Assembly: GCA_048013815.1 (NCBI GenBank)
Contig: CM106585.1
Coordinates: 5,394,001-5,458,000, forward strand
Source of the DNA: Setoptus koraiensis
Taxonomy: Eukaryota > Arthropoda
DNA: 64,000 nt
Direction: 5' to 3'
The position numbers and the translations under genes were made by a program. The notes beneath the pieces are model-generated. The model saw only the letters and a program-made list of their open reading frames with translations, was not told the DNA's origin and searched no databases. Of this stretch, positions 12,382 to 22,014 are shown piece by piece. Within the stretch, counting starts at the first letter, position 1, and the number at the start of each line of letters is the position of its first letter.

Positions 12382-14765
12382 ATGATCCAATTGTATTCTA
12401 CGAATACACTGCCGGTATTAACATTAGTTTTGTTGTTGAGCTTGACATCAATCGCATGTGGTAAATTATCACCATTTGTCACCTACAATTCTGATAGTAA
12501 CAGCAATTTTTTCGAAAGACCTCCTAATTCGGCGACGTCCAGCAACTATGGCAACAAGGCCAACTGGGCAGTGCCCAACGTCTCAAATCAAAGAGCGCCA
12601 TTATTACGACAGCAACAGCCACCGATGAGAACGGCTCCTCTTTTGGATCCAACTCGACAACAGACTGGGCCGGCGAGCCAACAAAATCTCTTCCGGCCTG
12701 CCCAATCGAAATTGGCTCAGCCTCAGAGGAGAATGGCACCCGCCAGTGCCGTTGTTGCGCCACAAAAACAGTATAAACAGTCTGGAGGCTATTACGAGCA
12801 CAACAAGAGCACCGACCATGTAAAGGCGTACAACTTCGACAACCAACAAGACTATGAACCGGCGTCCAATCAATGGCAATTCGCCAATCAAGCGGAACCC
12901 GTTCAAGAGGCCGAGGCCGGCAGTGTCCAGTACGATCCGATGGCACAAGAGGAGGCGCATACACAAATGCAGTACGAGAACGTTGCGGACGGGGGACAAG
13001 AGTACGAACAACAACAATATCCCGACTATGGCTATGACAATACGAGCCAGGATAATGAGGATACTCTAGAGGATGTTGTCCAGAGTACAGCAGCGTTGGC
13101 CCGAGGTGAGTGTTGGCTATAAAACTGACTAAAGCACACTGAATACATTAGATGCTGATGATACGTTACAATCAACAAATCATTTTCACTCGACAATTTA
13201 TTTTCTGCAACGTGATCGTCGATGTAGACGATGAACCGACAGGCAATGACGACGAAGAGAACGAGGATAGCGACGACGATGAAGAGCCCAACGAGTACGA
13301 GCGTCGATTGGAGTCAGAGTTAATGAAACTGAAAATGGAACGATTGAACAAAAAGAAGCAGAAGCCCAACGCGCAGAGTGTCGCCAATGATTTGCCCGGT
13401 TTCGGCCAATTGCAGGGTGGCGCAAATATGAAACGACAGGCTGCAATGATGCCCATGAGCACCAATATCGCCATCTACAACACTGCTGGTCCTCCGGCCA
13501 GTTTAATGAACGGCGCCTCGACGGAATATTTGAGTGGGGCCAACTACCAGCAACCGCTAGAGGACGAAGATGACATAATAGAGGACGAAAACGACAAATT
13601 CATAACGAGTCCATCGGGCATTCCGAGGCCCCGATTTGTGGATCCGGTGCGTTTGGGTTACCTGGACGACGAAGACGACGACTACGTGGACGCAGACAAG
13701 ACCGACCGAGTGGTTGCGCCCAGCAACATCTTTGTACAGCCGCAGCAACAACAGCAGCAGCAACAGGTGAGGCAGGCCACCAAGGCCAACAGTGTTGTCA
13801 CGAGCGCCCGAGCCAGTGCGAGCGCCTCGTCCTCGGTGACTCAAACTCAGCAGCAGCAGCCATTGATGTGGAACTCACCTGTTGTGAGGCCCGGCCGGCC
13901 TGTTCAGGTGAGTGGCGGAGCGGCGACAAAGCCGTTGGTTGGCGGCACTCCGCAGCAGACTAGTCAGCGATTTGCACCACTGCAGCCTGTGTCGGCGAAC
14001 AACAGGAGGCGCTTCAAGCGATCTTTGTATCCGGCGGAAGACGAGCCGACGGGTGTCGAATCCCGCGATGCGGCGACCAGCGAAAAAGCCCGTCACAAGC
14101 CCGTCATGGTGACAGATATTTTGAAGCGAGTTAAACGTTGCGGGGGCGACGATGACGACGGCGGCGACGCCAATTCGGTGCGACGGGGCAGATGGGGCGG
14201 CGGCGGGCGCCGAGTGAACAAGTCGGTCAAAAAGACAAGCAAGCGAGTCAAGAGCGGCAACAAGAAGAGCAAAAAGACGAAAACGAAAGTAGTGAAAAAG
14301 ATTGTCACGACAAAGGTGATAAAGAATGGTCAAGTTCAATCTGTGCAAACTAGCGAACATTCGTCGGACGGAGCTAACAACACCGGAAGTGACAATAATG
14401 ACGCAATAATGGTGGCCACGTCCGCAAACGGTGGTCAAAATGGCGGCTGCGACCAGAACAACAACAACCAACAGCAGCAGCAGCAGCAGCAGTTGTCACA
14501 ATCGGTGCCGGCCGGTGCCGTGGTTGCGCCACCGCAGCAACCAGTTGGCCAGTCGGTGTATATACAGACCACGCCGGGCAAGGAGGTGCACACCACCAGC
14601 CAGACGAGCATGGTCGTGCAACAGGGCCCCGTCCAGCTGCAGATTGGCCAGGCGCCCCCGCAACCGCAACAACAGCAGCCGCAACAACAGCAGCCGCAAC
14701 AACCGCAGCAACAACAGCTGCAACAGACTACGACCACGACGAGCGTCGCCCAGCCGGCCCGTTGA
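12382..14765 (+). CDS. Secreted Q/P/K-rich protein with dibasic sites, two exons, family unknown
   Basis: Exon 1 is 12382-13105 (donor CCGAG|GTGAGT, phase 1). Exon 2 is 13228-14765, opened by an acceptor ending GATGTAG and restoring an Asp codon. The total is 753 residues. Residues 1-27 form a clear signal peptide: a short polar start, a Leu/Val-rich core, and cleavage plausible after SIACG. The mature chain is Pro/Gln/Asn-rich. It then becomes very acidic across the junction (DDEPTGNDDEENEDSDDDEE), has repeated Q runs, furin-like basic sites (RRRFKRSL, ILKRVKRCGG), a Lys/Thr block (KKSKKTKTKVVKKIVTTKV) and a long Q/P-rich tail. It has very few cysteines. No domain is recognised. A secreted matrix-, cuticle- or silk-associated polymer, or a processed precursor, are possible readings. 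AATAAA follows the stop at 14782-14787. Confidence 0.65.
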
Positions 14766-14781
14766 GCGAACAGACAATTTG

Positions 14782-14787
14782 AATAAA
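14782..14787 (+). terminator. AATAAA polyadenylation signal of the secreted-protein gene
   Basis: A canonical hexamer lies 17 bases after the TGA stop. This is unusually close and would give a very short 3' UTR. Confidence 0.6.
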
Positions 14788-14848
14788 CCTAAATGCACAC
14801 TCACCTCTTACCTCACTTACCCGTGCCGCAGTGTCGCCGGTGTCTGAC

Positions 14849-14950
14849 AGTGTCTCGCCGGCCAGCGTCTAACGGTGTCTTGCCGGCCAGCGTCTAACGG
14901 TGTCTCGCCGGCCGGCGTCCAACGGAGTCTTGCCGGCCGGCGTCCGGCGG
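14849..14950. repeat. ~25-bp GC-rich tandem repeat
   Basis: About four copies of a unit containing GTGTCTCGCCGGCCAGCGTC, with C/T and A/G variation between copies, lie directly downstream of the secreted-protein gene. The nested GCCGGC core makes each unit partly palindromic. Confidence 0.75.
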
Positions 14951-15601
14951 CGCTCCGGGCAAATGGGTCGCTCGAGCTGTGTTTTTTCGACTGTGAGATG
15001 GCGCCACCGCGCCGCTGCTTTCCTCTGACAGTGTTGGGAGCGATTCCACTGACAGTGTTGTGACTCGGCCTCTCGGTCCGTTAACGGGCCGTTGGAATGT
15101 GCGTCGAAGTAAACAGTGTTGCGAGAGTTTGCGAGATAGGAGGAGCCTCGGCAGCTACTAAGCGGGTTGTTTGTTATTTGTTTCGACGGTTGGCGAGGGT
15201 TGGCGGGCCAACGGTACAGTGTCGAGTGCGCAGTGTGTGTTGGCGAGCTAGTGTTTCGCCAACACCAAAACAATGGCTCGGCGAGACAATGTGGCGGCAG
15301 CCTTGTGCAAATCGACGACAGGCTGTTGTGTCGTCGACTGTTGTGTCGGTGGCAAAGTCAGTCGACAGCCAATCGGGACACAGTCGACACAGCGCACACA
15401 AACAACGAGTTGTTAGAGTTTTTGGCAAATCAGTCGAGTCAGCAAAAGTGTTTCCAGCAATAGTGAATTAATCAACCGTCAACAAACCGTGTATTCAGTG
15501 TATCGGGCTAAATCGGCGAGCCGCAGCCAGCTAAACGAGCTAAACGACATCGGCGGCAGCAGCAGCAACATTGAAAAAGTATCAGTGAATTAGTGAAAGT
15601 C

Positions 15602-15724
15602 ATGAAGTCGACGAGAGCAAATGTCCGACGAACGGCAAGCCAGCGACAGCCAGCCAATGGCAAGTCGGGCCAGCAGCACATCGGCTCGCACGACAGCTCA
15701 TTAAGCAGCCTTGGCGACAACGAG
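15602..15724 (+). other. Candidate 5' exon upstream of TTC39
   Basis: An open stretch from ATG 15602 ends at a near-consensus donor, GACAACGAG|GTAAGT (GT at 15725-15726). It encodes 41 basic and serine-rich residues beginning MKSTRANVRR. The reading frame of the first clear TTC39 coding exon is closed by TAA at 19543-19545. The acceptor I can find there (AG at 19551-19552) has a different phase, so direct in-frame joining is not supported. The exon is therefore probably untranslated leader, or joins an exon I did not find. The intron to 19.5 kb would be about 3.8 kb. Confidence 0.35.
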
Positions 15725-16049
15725 GTAAGTTATGTAATGTCAAGTTTTGTGCAATGTTTTGTTATGGGCAGCTGGCCAACAGTGGGCCGGGCACAAGCCG
15801 ACTGACGGCCCCACAAGTAGCCATCGGTGGGCTTGTGCGAGCTTGTCGACAAGAGCGTATCGCGCAAGAATTGTCATCTCATTGGTGGCACAACGAATAA
15901 ACGGGACATAATAAGAATATAATACGAATACAATGAGCATACAATGAGCATATAATAAGTAAGACAACGAGAGCCGGATGTGGCTGGCGGTGCGCAGCAA
16001 TATCGCGACGGCGACACTGCGCTGGTCAGTTGTCGGTTGTCAGTGTTGC

Positions 16050-16105
16050 CACAAGGCTCTGGTCACAAGGCTCTGGTCACAAGGCTCTGGTCACAAGGCT
16101 CTGGT
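16050..16105. repeat. 14-bp tandem repeat, four copies
   Basis: Four near-perfect head-to-tail copies of CACAAGGCTCTGGT. Confidence 0.85.
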
Positions 16106-16541
16106 GCCAGTCACACAGCGTTAACGTAACGTTGCAGCGGCATTTGCGCCGGCTCTGATCGGATCTTGTGAGATATCTGTTGCGTCAATCCAATCACCGA
16201 GCCACCAGTGTCAGCTGATGCATGTCAACACTGTCTGATAGTCACCTGTCGTTTTGTCGCAAAACTTTTGTGCCACATTGGAGGGCGCTTGCGAGCGAGC
16301 ATCGAACACACAAGCCACGAAACTCGCATCGCTCATGACTCGCATAACTCACACGACTCGCAACGCCAGACAAGATGAAACGCTGGCGAGATGAAACGCT
16401 GGCGAGATGCGAAGGCAAACGGATGCTCGGCGGATGGCAGCCAGCGACAACAATGGCCACTTGATGAATCAGTGTAACAAGTGTTGCCAGACAAAACGAT
16501 GGTTGCGACAGGTTGTTGAAGGCGAGTCGTCGAGAGCGAGA

Positions 16542-16613
16542 GTTGTTAGGAGAGAGTTTTCAGCCTAACAATGTCATGTTGTTAGGAGAGAGTTTTTGGC
16601 TTAACAATGTTAT
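16542..16613. repeat. 36-bp tandem duplication
   Basis: Two adjacent 36-bp copies starting GTTGTTAGGAGAGAG differ at a few positions. Each carries a short internal palindrome (GTTAGG ... CCTAAC). The start of a third copy runs into a (GA)n tract. Confidence 0.85.
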
Positions 16614-16844
16614 GTTGAGAGAGAGAGAGAGAGAGTTGAGTTTCAGTGCTCGACAACAAACAAACGGCCAGCGTTTAAGTGATCAGGCGAGCGTTGCAAA
16701 GTGGCAAAGATTATCCCCGCTCGGCCCGAGCGCTTGTTGGGGGCCGCGCTGCCGCGCCGGCCCGACAGGTCGCCGGCTGCAAGCGCGCCAAGGAAGTGGC
16801 TGCTTTGTTTGGCTGTAAGTGCTCGCGAGCTTGTATCTGGCTCC

Positions 16845-16906
16845 AGCCAATCGAGCCAAATCGGGCCAAATCGGGCCAAATCGAGCCAAATCGAGCCAAA
16901 TCAAGC
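16845..16906. repeat. 11-bp tandem repeat
   Basis: Five to six copies of GAGCCAAATCG with an A/G variant (GGGCCAAATCG) in the middle copies. Confidence 0.85.
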
Positions 16907-18140
16907 GATGGTGCGCTTGCACTTCGACACGCCAGACAATAATTGTTGTTTGTATAGCGAGCCGGCAAACAGGTGACACTGTTGTCGACTTGTGTGCCCG
17001 TCGAGTGTTGGCGAATGTCAACAAATTAATAGTACAAATTGTGGGAATTTCTCGCTCTCTCTCTGGCTGTGTAGCGGCCGCCAGTGAGGCTGCCAGCGAT
17101 TGCGAATTGCGACTGATTAGTAAATTGACAATTGTGAGTGCCGGTCGAGTGGCGAGAGTGACGGGCAGCATCGGCGAGCCAGCGACACGAAGATGCCAGA
17201 TTGTGTGAGAGCGGCCCATTGTGAGATAACCAAACAAAACAATGAGCGCTGGCAATGTAATTGCTGTTATGGTCGCTTGCCAGATTACAAATGGCACGGT
17301 TGCGTTTCGTGCCCGCCCGTCGTCCGGCCGATGCGCAGCCAGCGCAGCGGCCGATACGCAGCCAATAGCCGGCCGATACGCAGCCGATAGCCGGCCGATA
17401 TGCAGCCGACAGAACGGCCAACCGGCGCTGGCGACGCAACGGAATAGCGATGGAGACTCGTCGCTTTCGGTCGCCATTCTCTGGCCATTCTCTCTCGCTC
17501 GATCGTGTCTGTGTACGTCGAGCACACTTGCGCCGGCCAAACAATCTTGGCCACTGGCCACTGGCCATTGGCTGATGGTTATTGGCTGTTGGCCGCTGAC
17601 TGTTGGCCGCTGACTGTTGGCCGGCTACTGGCCAGATGCTGGCCAGCGTGAGCACTGGCGAGCGATTGTTATGTAAGACCGTTGCGACAGTGACACACGC
17701 ACGCCTTGTTCAGCGAGGCTTGTTGAACAGAGTTTGTTGAACAGGCGGACAAAACAGCCACTTCCATCGGCCAGCCAATCGGCAATCGTCAATTGCGAAT
17801 CGTCAATTGAGAATCGGGACGCAAACGGCGATAGTTAGCATCAACCTGTTGTTAGTGTCACCGGCGAGCGAACGTTTGTTGTGTGCCTTCGAACGTTTGC
17901 TGTGTGTGTTCGAACGTTTGTTGTGTGTGTGTTTGTTCAACTGACCACCTAACAGGTGAGTAGCGAGCGAGTCTATTGAGTGCTGCCCAAACAGCGGCCG
18001 TCTGGGCAACACGCTGACCCAGATGGCGCCAAAACAATGCCACTGTCACTGACCAATCGCTGCCATTTTGCACACCCCACGACAAACAATCGCGCGGCCA
18101 CTTGCGCCGGCTCGTCAGTGCTTGCCCGTGACTTGGCATG

Positions 18141-18225
18141 GAAATTCGAAAATTCGAAAATTCGAAAATTCGAAAATTCGAAAATTCGAAAATTCGAAAA
18201 TTCGAAAATTCGAAATTTCGAAATT
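18141..18225. repeat. 8-bp palindromic tandem repeat (GAAAATTC)n
   Basis: About ten head-to-tail copies of the self-complementary octamer GAAAATTC, with GAAATTTC variants at the right end. A related array with units GAAAGTTC and GGAAATTC lies at 52991-53110, 35 kb away. Each octamer fits the GAAnnTTC dimer of a heat-shock element, but successive units are 8 bp apart, not 10. Confidence 0.9.
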
Positions 18226-18868
18226 TTTTCATTCAGTCTGAGTCAGAATTTCTGAGCCGGAACCAATGGAAACGCGCCCAATGGCCGCCCGATTTCCGGC
18301 GCAGCGAATGGCCGCAACTGGTCGCTCGTGCTGCTTAATTGTAGCCCAAAGTCGGCTTACATGCGTACCAAGATGGTCGCCAAGTGCGCCAAGTGCGGCT
18401 TCAATTGTGATTATTGTGACAATTGTGGCAAGTGTGACAATCGCGGCTAGTGTGGCCTCAATTGTGGCTTGTGTGGCCTCAATTGTGGCTGCTTATCGGT
18501 GGTACCATCGGCATCTTGTTGGCAGTGTTATCGATTTGTGCTGCGACACTTGTCAGCGAAAGTGTCGCAAGTGAGTGCGCTTCGTTGTTTGCGATCGGCC
18601 CTTATCGGTGATTTGATTTGCGCATTCTCGCAGACGGCGACAATTACAAACAATGTAGGCGATAATGACAGCAACAACAACAATTGCTAACGCCAATTGC
18701 CACAGCGGCGAGTCTTGCCGCTTGGCTGTTGCCATCGAGACAGCGCTAGTTCAACGGCTTCGCCAGCCGCCAAGATTGCGTGCCATTTTGGCACACACAT
18801 AGAAAGGGGGACACTGCAAAGTAAGCCACTGCAAGGGGAGATATTGCGACCGTGCGTACTCATTACGC

Positions 18869-18970
18869 GGTGCTACATGGTGCTAGACGGTGCTACATGG
18901 TGCTAGACGGTGCTATATGGTGTTAGACGGGGCTAGACAATGTTAGACAATGTTAGACGGTGTTACACGG
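18869..18970. repeat. 10-bp tandem repeat
   Basis: About ten copies of a 10-bp unit alternating GGTGCTACAT and GGTGCTAGAC, decaying rightwards to GTTAGAC forms. Confidence 0.85.
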
Positions 18971-19590
18971 CGTGTGTTTTTCTCTTTATACTCTCGTATT
19001 ATCTTTATAGACGGAGCAATTTTGCGAGCGCATAACTTATGCGGCATGAGCGCATAAGAGCGCTCGCCAGAATAGCTGTTCCACAAGCAACAGCAACAAC
19101 GACGACAACAACAACAACAACAGAAACAACAACAACAGAAACAACAACAACGCCAAAACGGCCACGACTGTGAGCGAGTTGTGATTATTATTTGTATAAA
19201 TATGCCCAATGTGAATTGTGTGTATTCTGTTACAACGAGACACTATCTGTCGGTGTTTGCCTAGGCACCAACAAGGCACTTGCGAGAGAGTGAACAAACT
19301 GACAACAAGTGCAACAGTGTCGACGGCTACAATAAATGGCAGCGACACACGACAGAGCGACAGTGACGTTCCAGACCGTGCCGACTGTGTCGAGTTGATC
19401 GAACGACCATCAACTAGCGACAATCAGCTAACAAGTGAATGCGCCACAAATTGATCTGATAATTGCAAAGTTAATAGTTGATAATAATAATTGCAGCAGC
19501 CAATTATCGAGTGTCTCATGTCTCGGCGCACTAAAACCACACTAACAAACAGCTTTGCTCACATCGCCAACTCATCACCACCACATTGAC

Positions 19591-21875
19591 ATGCAGCGCG
19601 ACGAACGGATATTGTCGCCTGGGGCGCGCCACTCGCCACACAATTTATCGCCATCGGCGGACGACCAGCCGGCTGCCCGTGACACAACAAGCCAATGTTG
19701 CCCGAGCGAGCACGGCAGCTCTAGTTCGGGCGTGGACGTTTGCAACAATTCGGACAACGAGTGCCATTTCAATGATTCGTCATCATTGCCAAGCGAGCGT
19801 CACGATGCAGACGCCGACGCCGACGCCGACGCAAATCACCAGCCGGCCAGCGGGCACGACGAAATCAAAGCCATGGAACAGTCGCTAGATTACACGATCA
19901 ACATTCTCAAATTGGCGCTCAACAACCAATTCGACAAGGCGCTGGCCATGAGCCAGCTCAGGTGAGTCAGTCCTGAATATGCAATCTCAATGCCAAGCCA
20001 ATCTGAATGCCAACCGGCCCGATGCTAACCGAGTCCCTCTGCTGTCCGCCGCCACCCAGGTCCACGGATGACCTGTACTCGGCCCTCGGCTACGCGGCCC
20101 TGTGCTTCTTGCGGGCCTCGCTGACCCTGGAAAGTGTAAGTGCGCGAAACTCATTTGCATGCCACCCTAACTGCACTCGCTAATTAACTAATTAATCGTA
20201 AATTCAATCATCGTGCTCATTTGCATCGCTCTACCGTTTGCATCGCTTTACCGTTTGCATCGCTACTCCGTTGGCATCGCTACTCCGTTGGCAGGACGAT
20301 TTGGCGGCCGCCACGCAGGCCATCAACAACTCGCTCGAGGTGAGCGCCAGCAAACAAAAGACCATGATCAGCCGACTGTTGTGGAGGCCCAATTACGACC
20401 TGTTCACCGATGTGCAAGTGCACGCCGAATTGGTGCAAGCCGAATCGTTGCTAATGCTGGCACTGATAACATTTTTCGCCGACCAAAGTCTCATTTGTTT
20501 GGTGAAGGGCGCATTCAGAATCAGGTCGTGCTATCAAATGTACAAGGAGTGCATGTTTATATTGCGCAACAGACACAATTGGTCCAGTTGTTTGGCCCAA
20601 AAACATTTCGAGAGCGGCGTCAGAATGGGCCTGGGCACCTTCAATCTGCTCATGTCTTATCTGCCTAGTCGCGCGCTGAGAATACTCGAGTATGTTGGCT
20701 TTTCTGGCAACCGACAATCGGGCGTCAAACAATTGGACAGATCCATAGAGTTGGCAGACGGATTGCGCAGCGTATTCTCGTCCCTGGTTACGCTCACCTA
20801 TCACACTTACGTTGAGGCCATCTTTGGTTTGGGGGCCTTTGACGCGCGCAAGGTGCAACAAATCAACGCAGAATCGGAGACACTCTATCCTAACAGTGCC
20901 TTCTTCTTGCTGTTCAGAGGCAGATATCACCAGTTTGAGGGCGATTTAGACGAGGCTCTCAGAAACTATCAGCGATGCATAGACGCACAAGACGAATGGA
21001 AACAATTTCACTCCATATGCCACTGGGAAATGATGTGGTGCTACGCCATTAGAATGGACTGGTCAAACGCCGCCCATTACGCCGACCTGTTGCGCAAGCA
21101 ATCCAAATGGTCGCCGGCCAGCTACACCTATCAGTATGGGTCATTTTTGTATATGCAAATTGTTGAGAGTGACACAAAGTGCGAGAACAACAATAACAAC
21201 AACAAATTGAGTGATATTGCGGACATAATGAAAAAAGTGCCAAAACTACGCATTAGATACGCGGGCAAGACAATACCGGCGGAAAAATTTGCCATTACAA
21301 GGTCAGAGAAGTTTATTAAACAAAAAAATAGATTGACCACGCCGGCTATGGAATTTTTGTATATTTGGAACATATTTACCACTATGCGCCACATGCCAGA
21401 TTGTATTCAACGCATACTCGACAAATTAAACCAAGAATTAAGCTTAGTGCTGACAAACAATGTACGCAGTGGTAGTGCCGATGATGCCGACACGAGATCC
21501 GCCATTAATATGGACGACTATGGTCTCACTCTGTTGCTTAAAGCTGTGTGCCTCAAAATACTTGACAGATTGGACGAGGCGCAACAATGTCTCATGGATA
21601 TAATAGATAATGAGCCACAAATCAAGATTGATACATTCCTATTGCCCTATGCCTGTATGGAAATGGGATTGCTTAAACTGGAACAAACCAAATACGATGA
21701 GGCCAGGCAATGGTTACAAAGGGCCAAACATGATTTTACAGGATACTTGTTGGAAACTGTGGTCCACTTTAGAATACACGCCGCCAATTTAGTGATACAA
21801 CAACAACGCCACAAACAAGACTCATCAGCACCAAATGGGCTAACTGAGTCCTTTGTTTCTATCGATAAATTATAG
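19591..21875 (+). CDS. TTC39: Tetratricopeptide repeat protein 39 (TTC39 family)
   Basis: Coding exons are 19591-19961, 20060-20135 and 20295-21875 (phases 2 and 0, all GT-AG), giving 675 residues. The start is the first ATG in the open frame, since an in-frame TAA closes it 46 bases upstream. The first 90 residues are polar, with a run of Asp-Ala pairs. Family resemblance begins at ALNNQFDKALAMSQLRS and continues through DLYSALGYAAL, VHAELVQAESLLMLALITFF, SCYQMYKEC, FESGVRMGLGTFNLLMSYLP, ILEYVGFSGNR and YHQFEGDLDEAL, the order seen in TTC39A/B/C proteins. TPR-like helices follow to the C-terminus (LDRLDEAQQCLMDII, LKLEQTKYDEARQWLQRA). Known of the family: TTC39B affects LXR turnover and lipid handling, and TTC39C is linked to cilia. 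The paralogue here cannot be assigned. The gene ends 139 bp from the stop of TANGO6 on the other strand. Confidence 0.85.
20221..20294. repeat. ~18-bp tandem repeat forming the third TTC39 splice acceptor
   Basis: Four imperfect copies of TTGCATCGCTCTACCGT-like units run straight into the acceptor AG (20293-20294). The last two copies are CGCTACTCCGTTGGCA, so the polypyrimidine stretch and acceptor context of this intron are themselves a repeat. Confidence 0.8.
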
Positions 21876-22014
21876 TCCATAGAGATTGATTTGACTTGCA
21901 GCTTTGTTACTTAATTTAACTAACTGTAACATTCTAGAGGCAAGCTTATTTGCCTTGAATCGCCATAGAATAGAGAGTTGATTTAGAGAGTTATAAAAAT
22001 TTAAATTCATTCCA

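Larger units (their letters stand above)
15725..19590. other. Repeat-rich non-coding region, probably the first TTC39 intron and leader
   Basis: Nearly 4 kb without a supportable gene. It is dominated by short self-similar words (GCGAGC, GGCCAGC, TTGGCC) and many small tandem arrays: 16050-16105, 16542-16613, about 16845-16906, about 17345-17410, 18141-18225, about 18440-18490 and 18869-18970. GTT/CAA-rich runs lie at 19085-19150. Several open frames, up to 292 codons on the minus strand at 16683-17561, arise from these repeats and show no protein-like composition. Confidence 0.6.

Noticed and set aside
14435-14804. Cys-rich and Leu-rich minus-strand frames under the secreted-protein gene
   Set aside because: They are shadows of the polyglutamine-coding tract in the real frame.
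15602-15724. In-frame N-terminal coding exon of TTC39
   Set aside because: The phase of its donor does not match the only acceptor near the open TTC39 frame, and a stop at 19543-19545 blocks extension; it was kept only as a candidate leader exon.
16683-17561. 292-codon minus-strand frame
   Set aside because: It overlaps tandem arrays of GAGCCAAATCG and GCCGATACGCAG units; the product is a mosaic of short repeats (RPAIGCV, DLARFGPIW) with no domain, and comparable frames are open on the other strand.
18141-18225. Octamer array as a CRISPR array or classical heat-shock element
   Set aside because: There are no spacers between units, ruling out CRISPR, and the 8-bp period does not give the alternating 5-bp spacing of a proper heat-shock element; it is listed only as a repeat.
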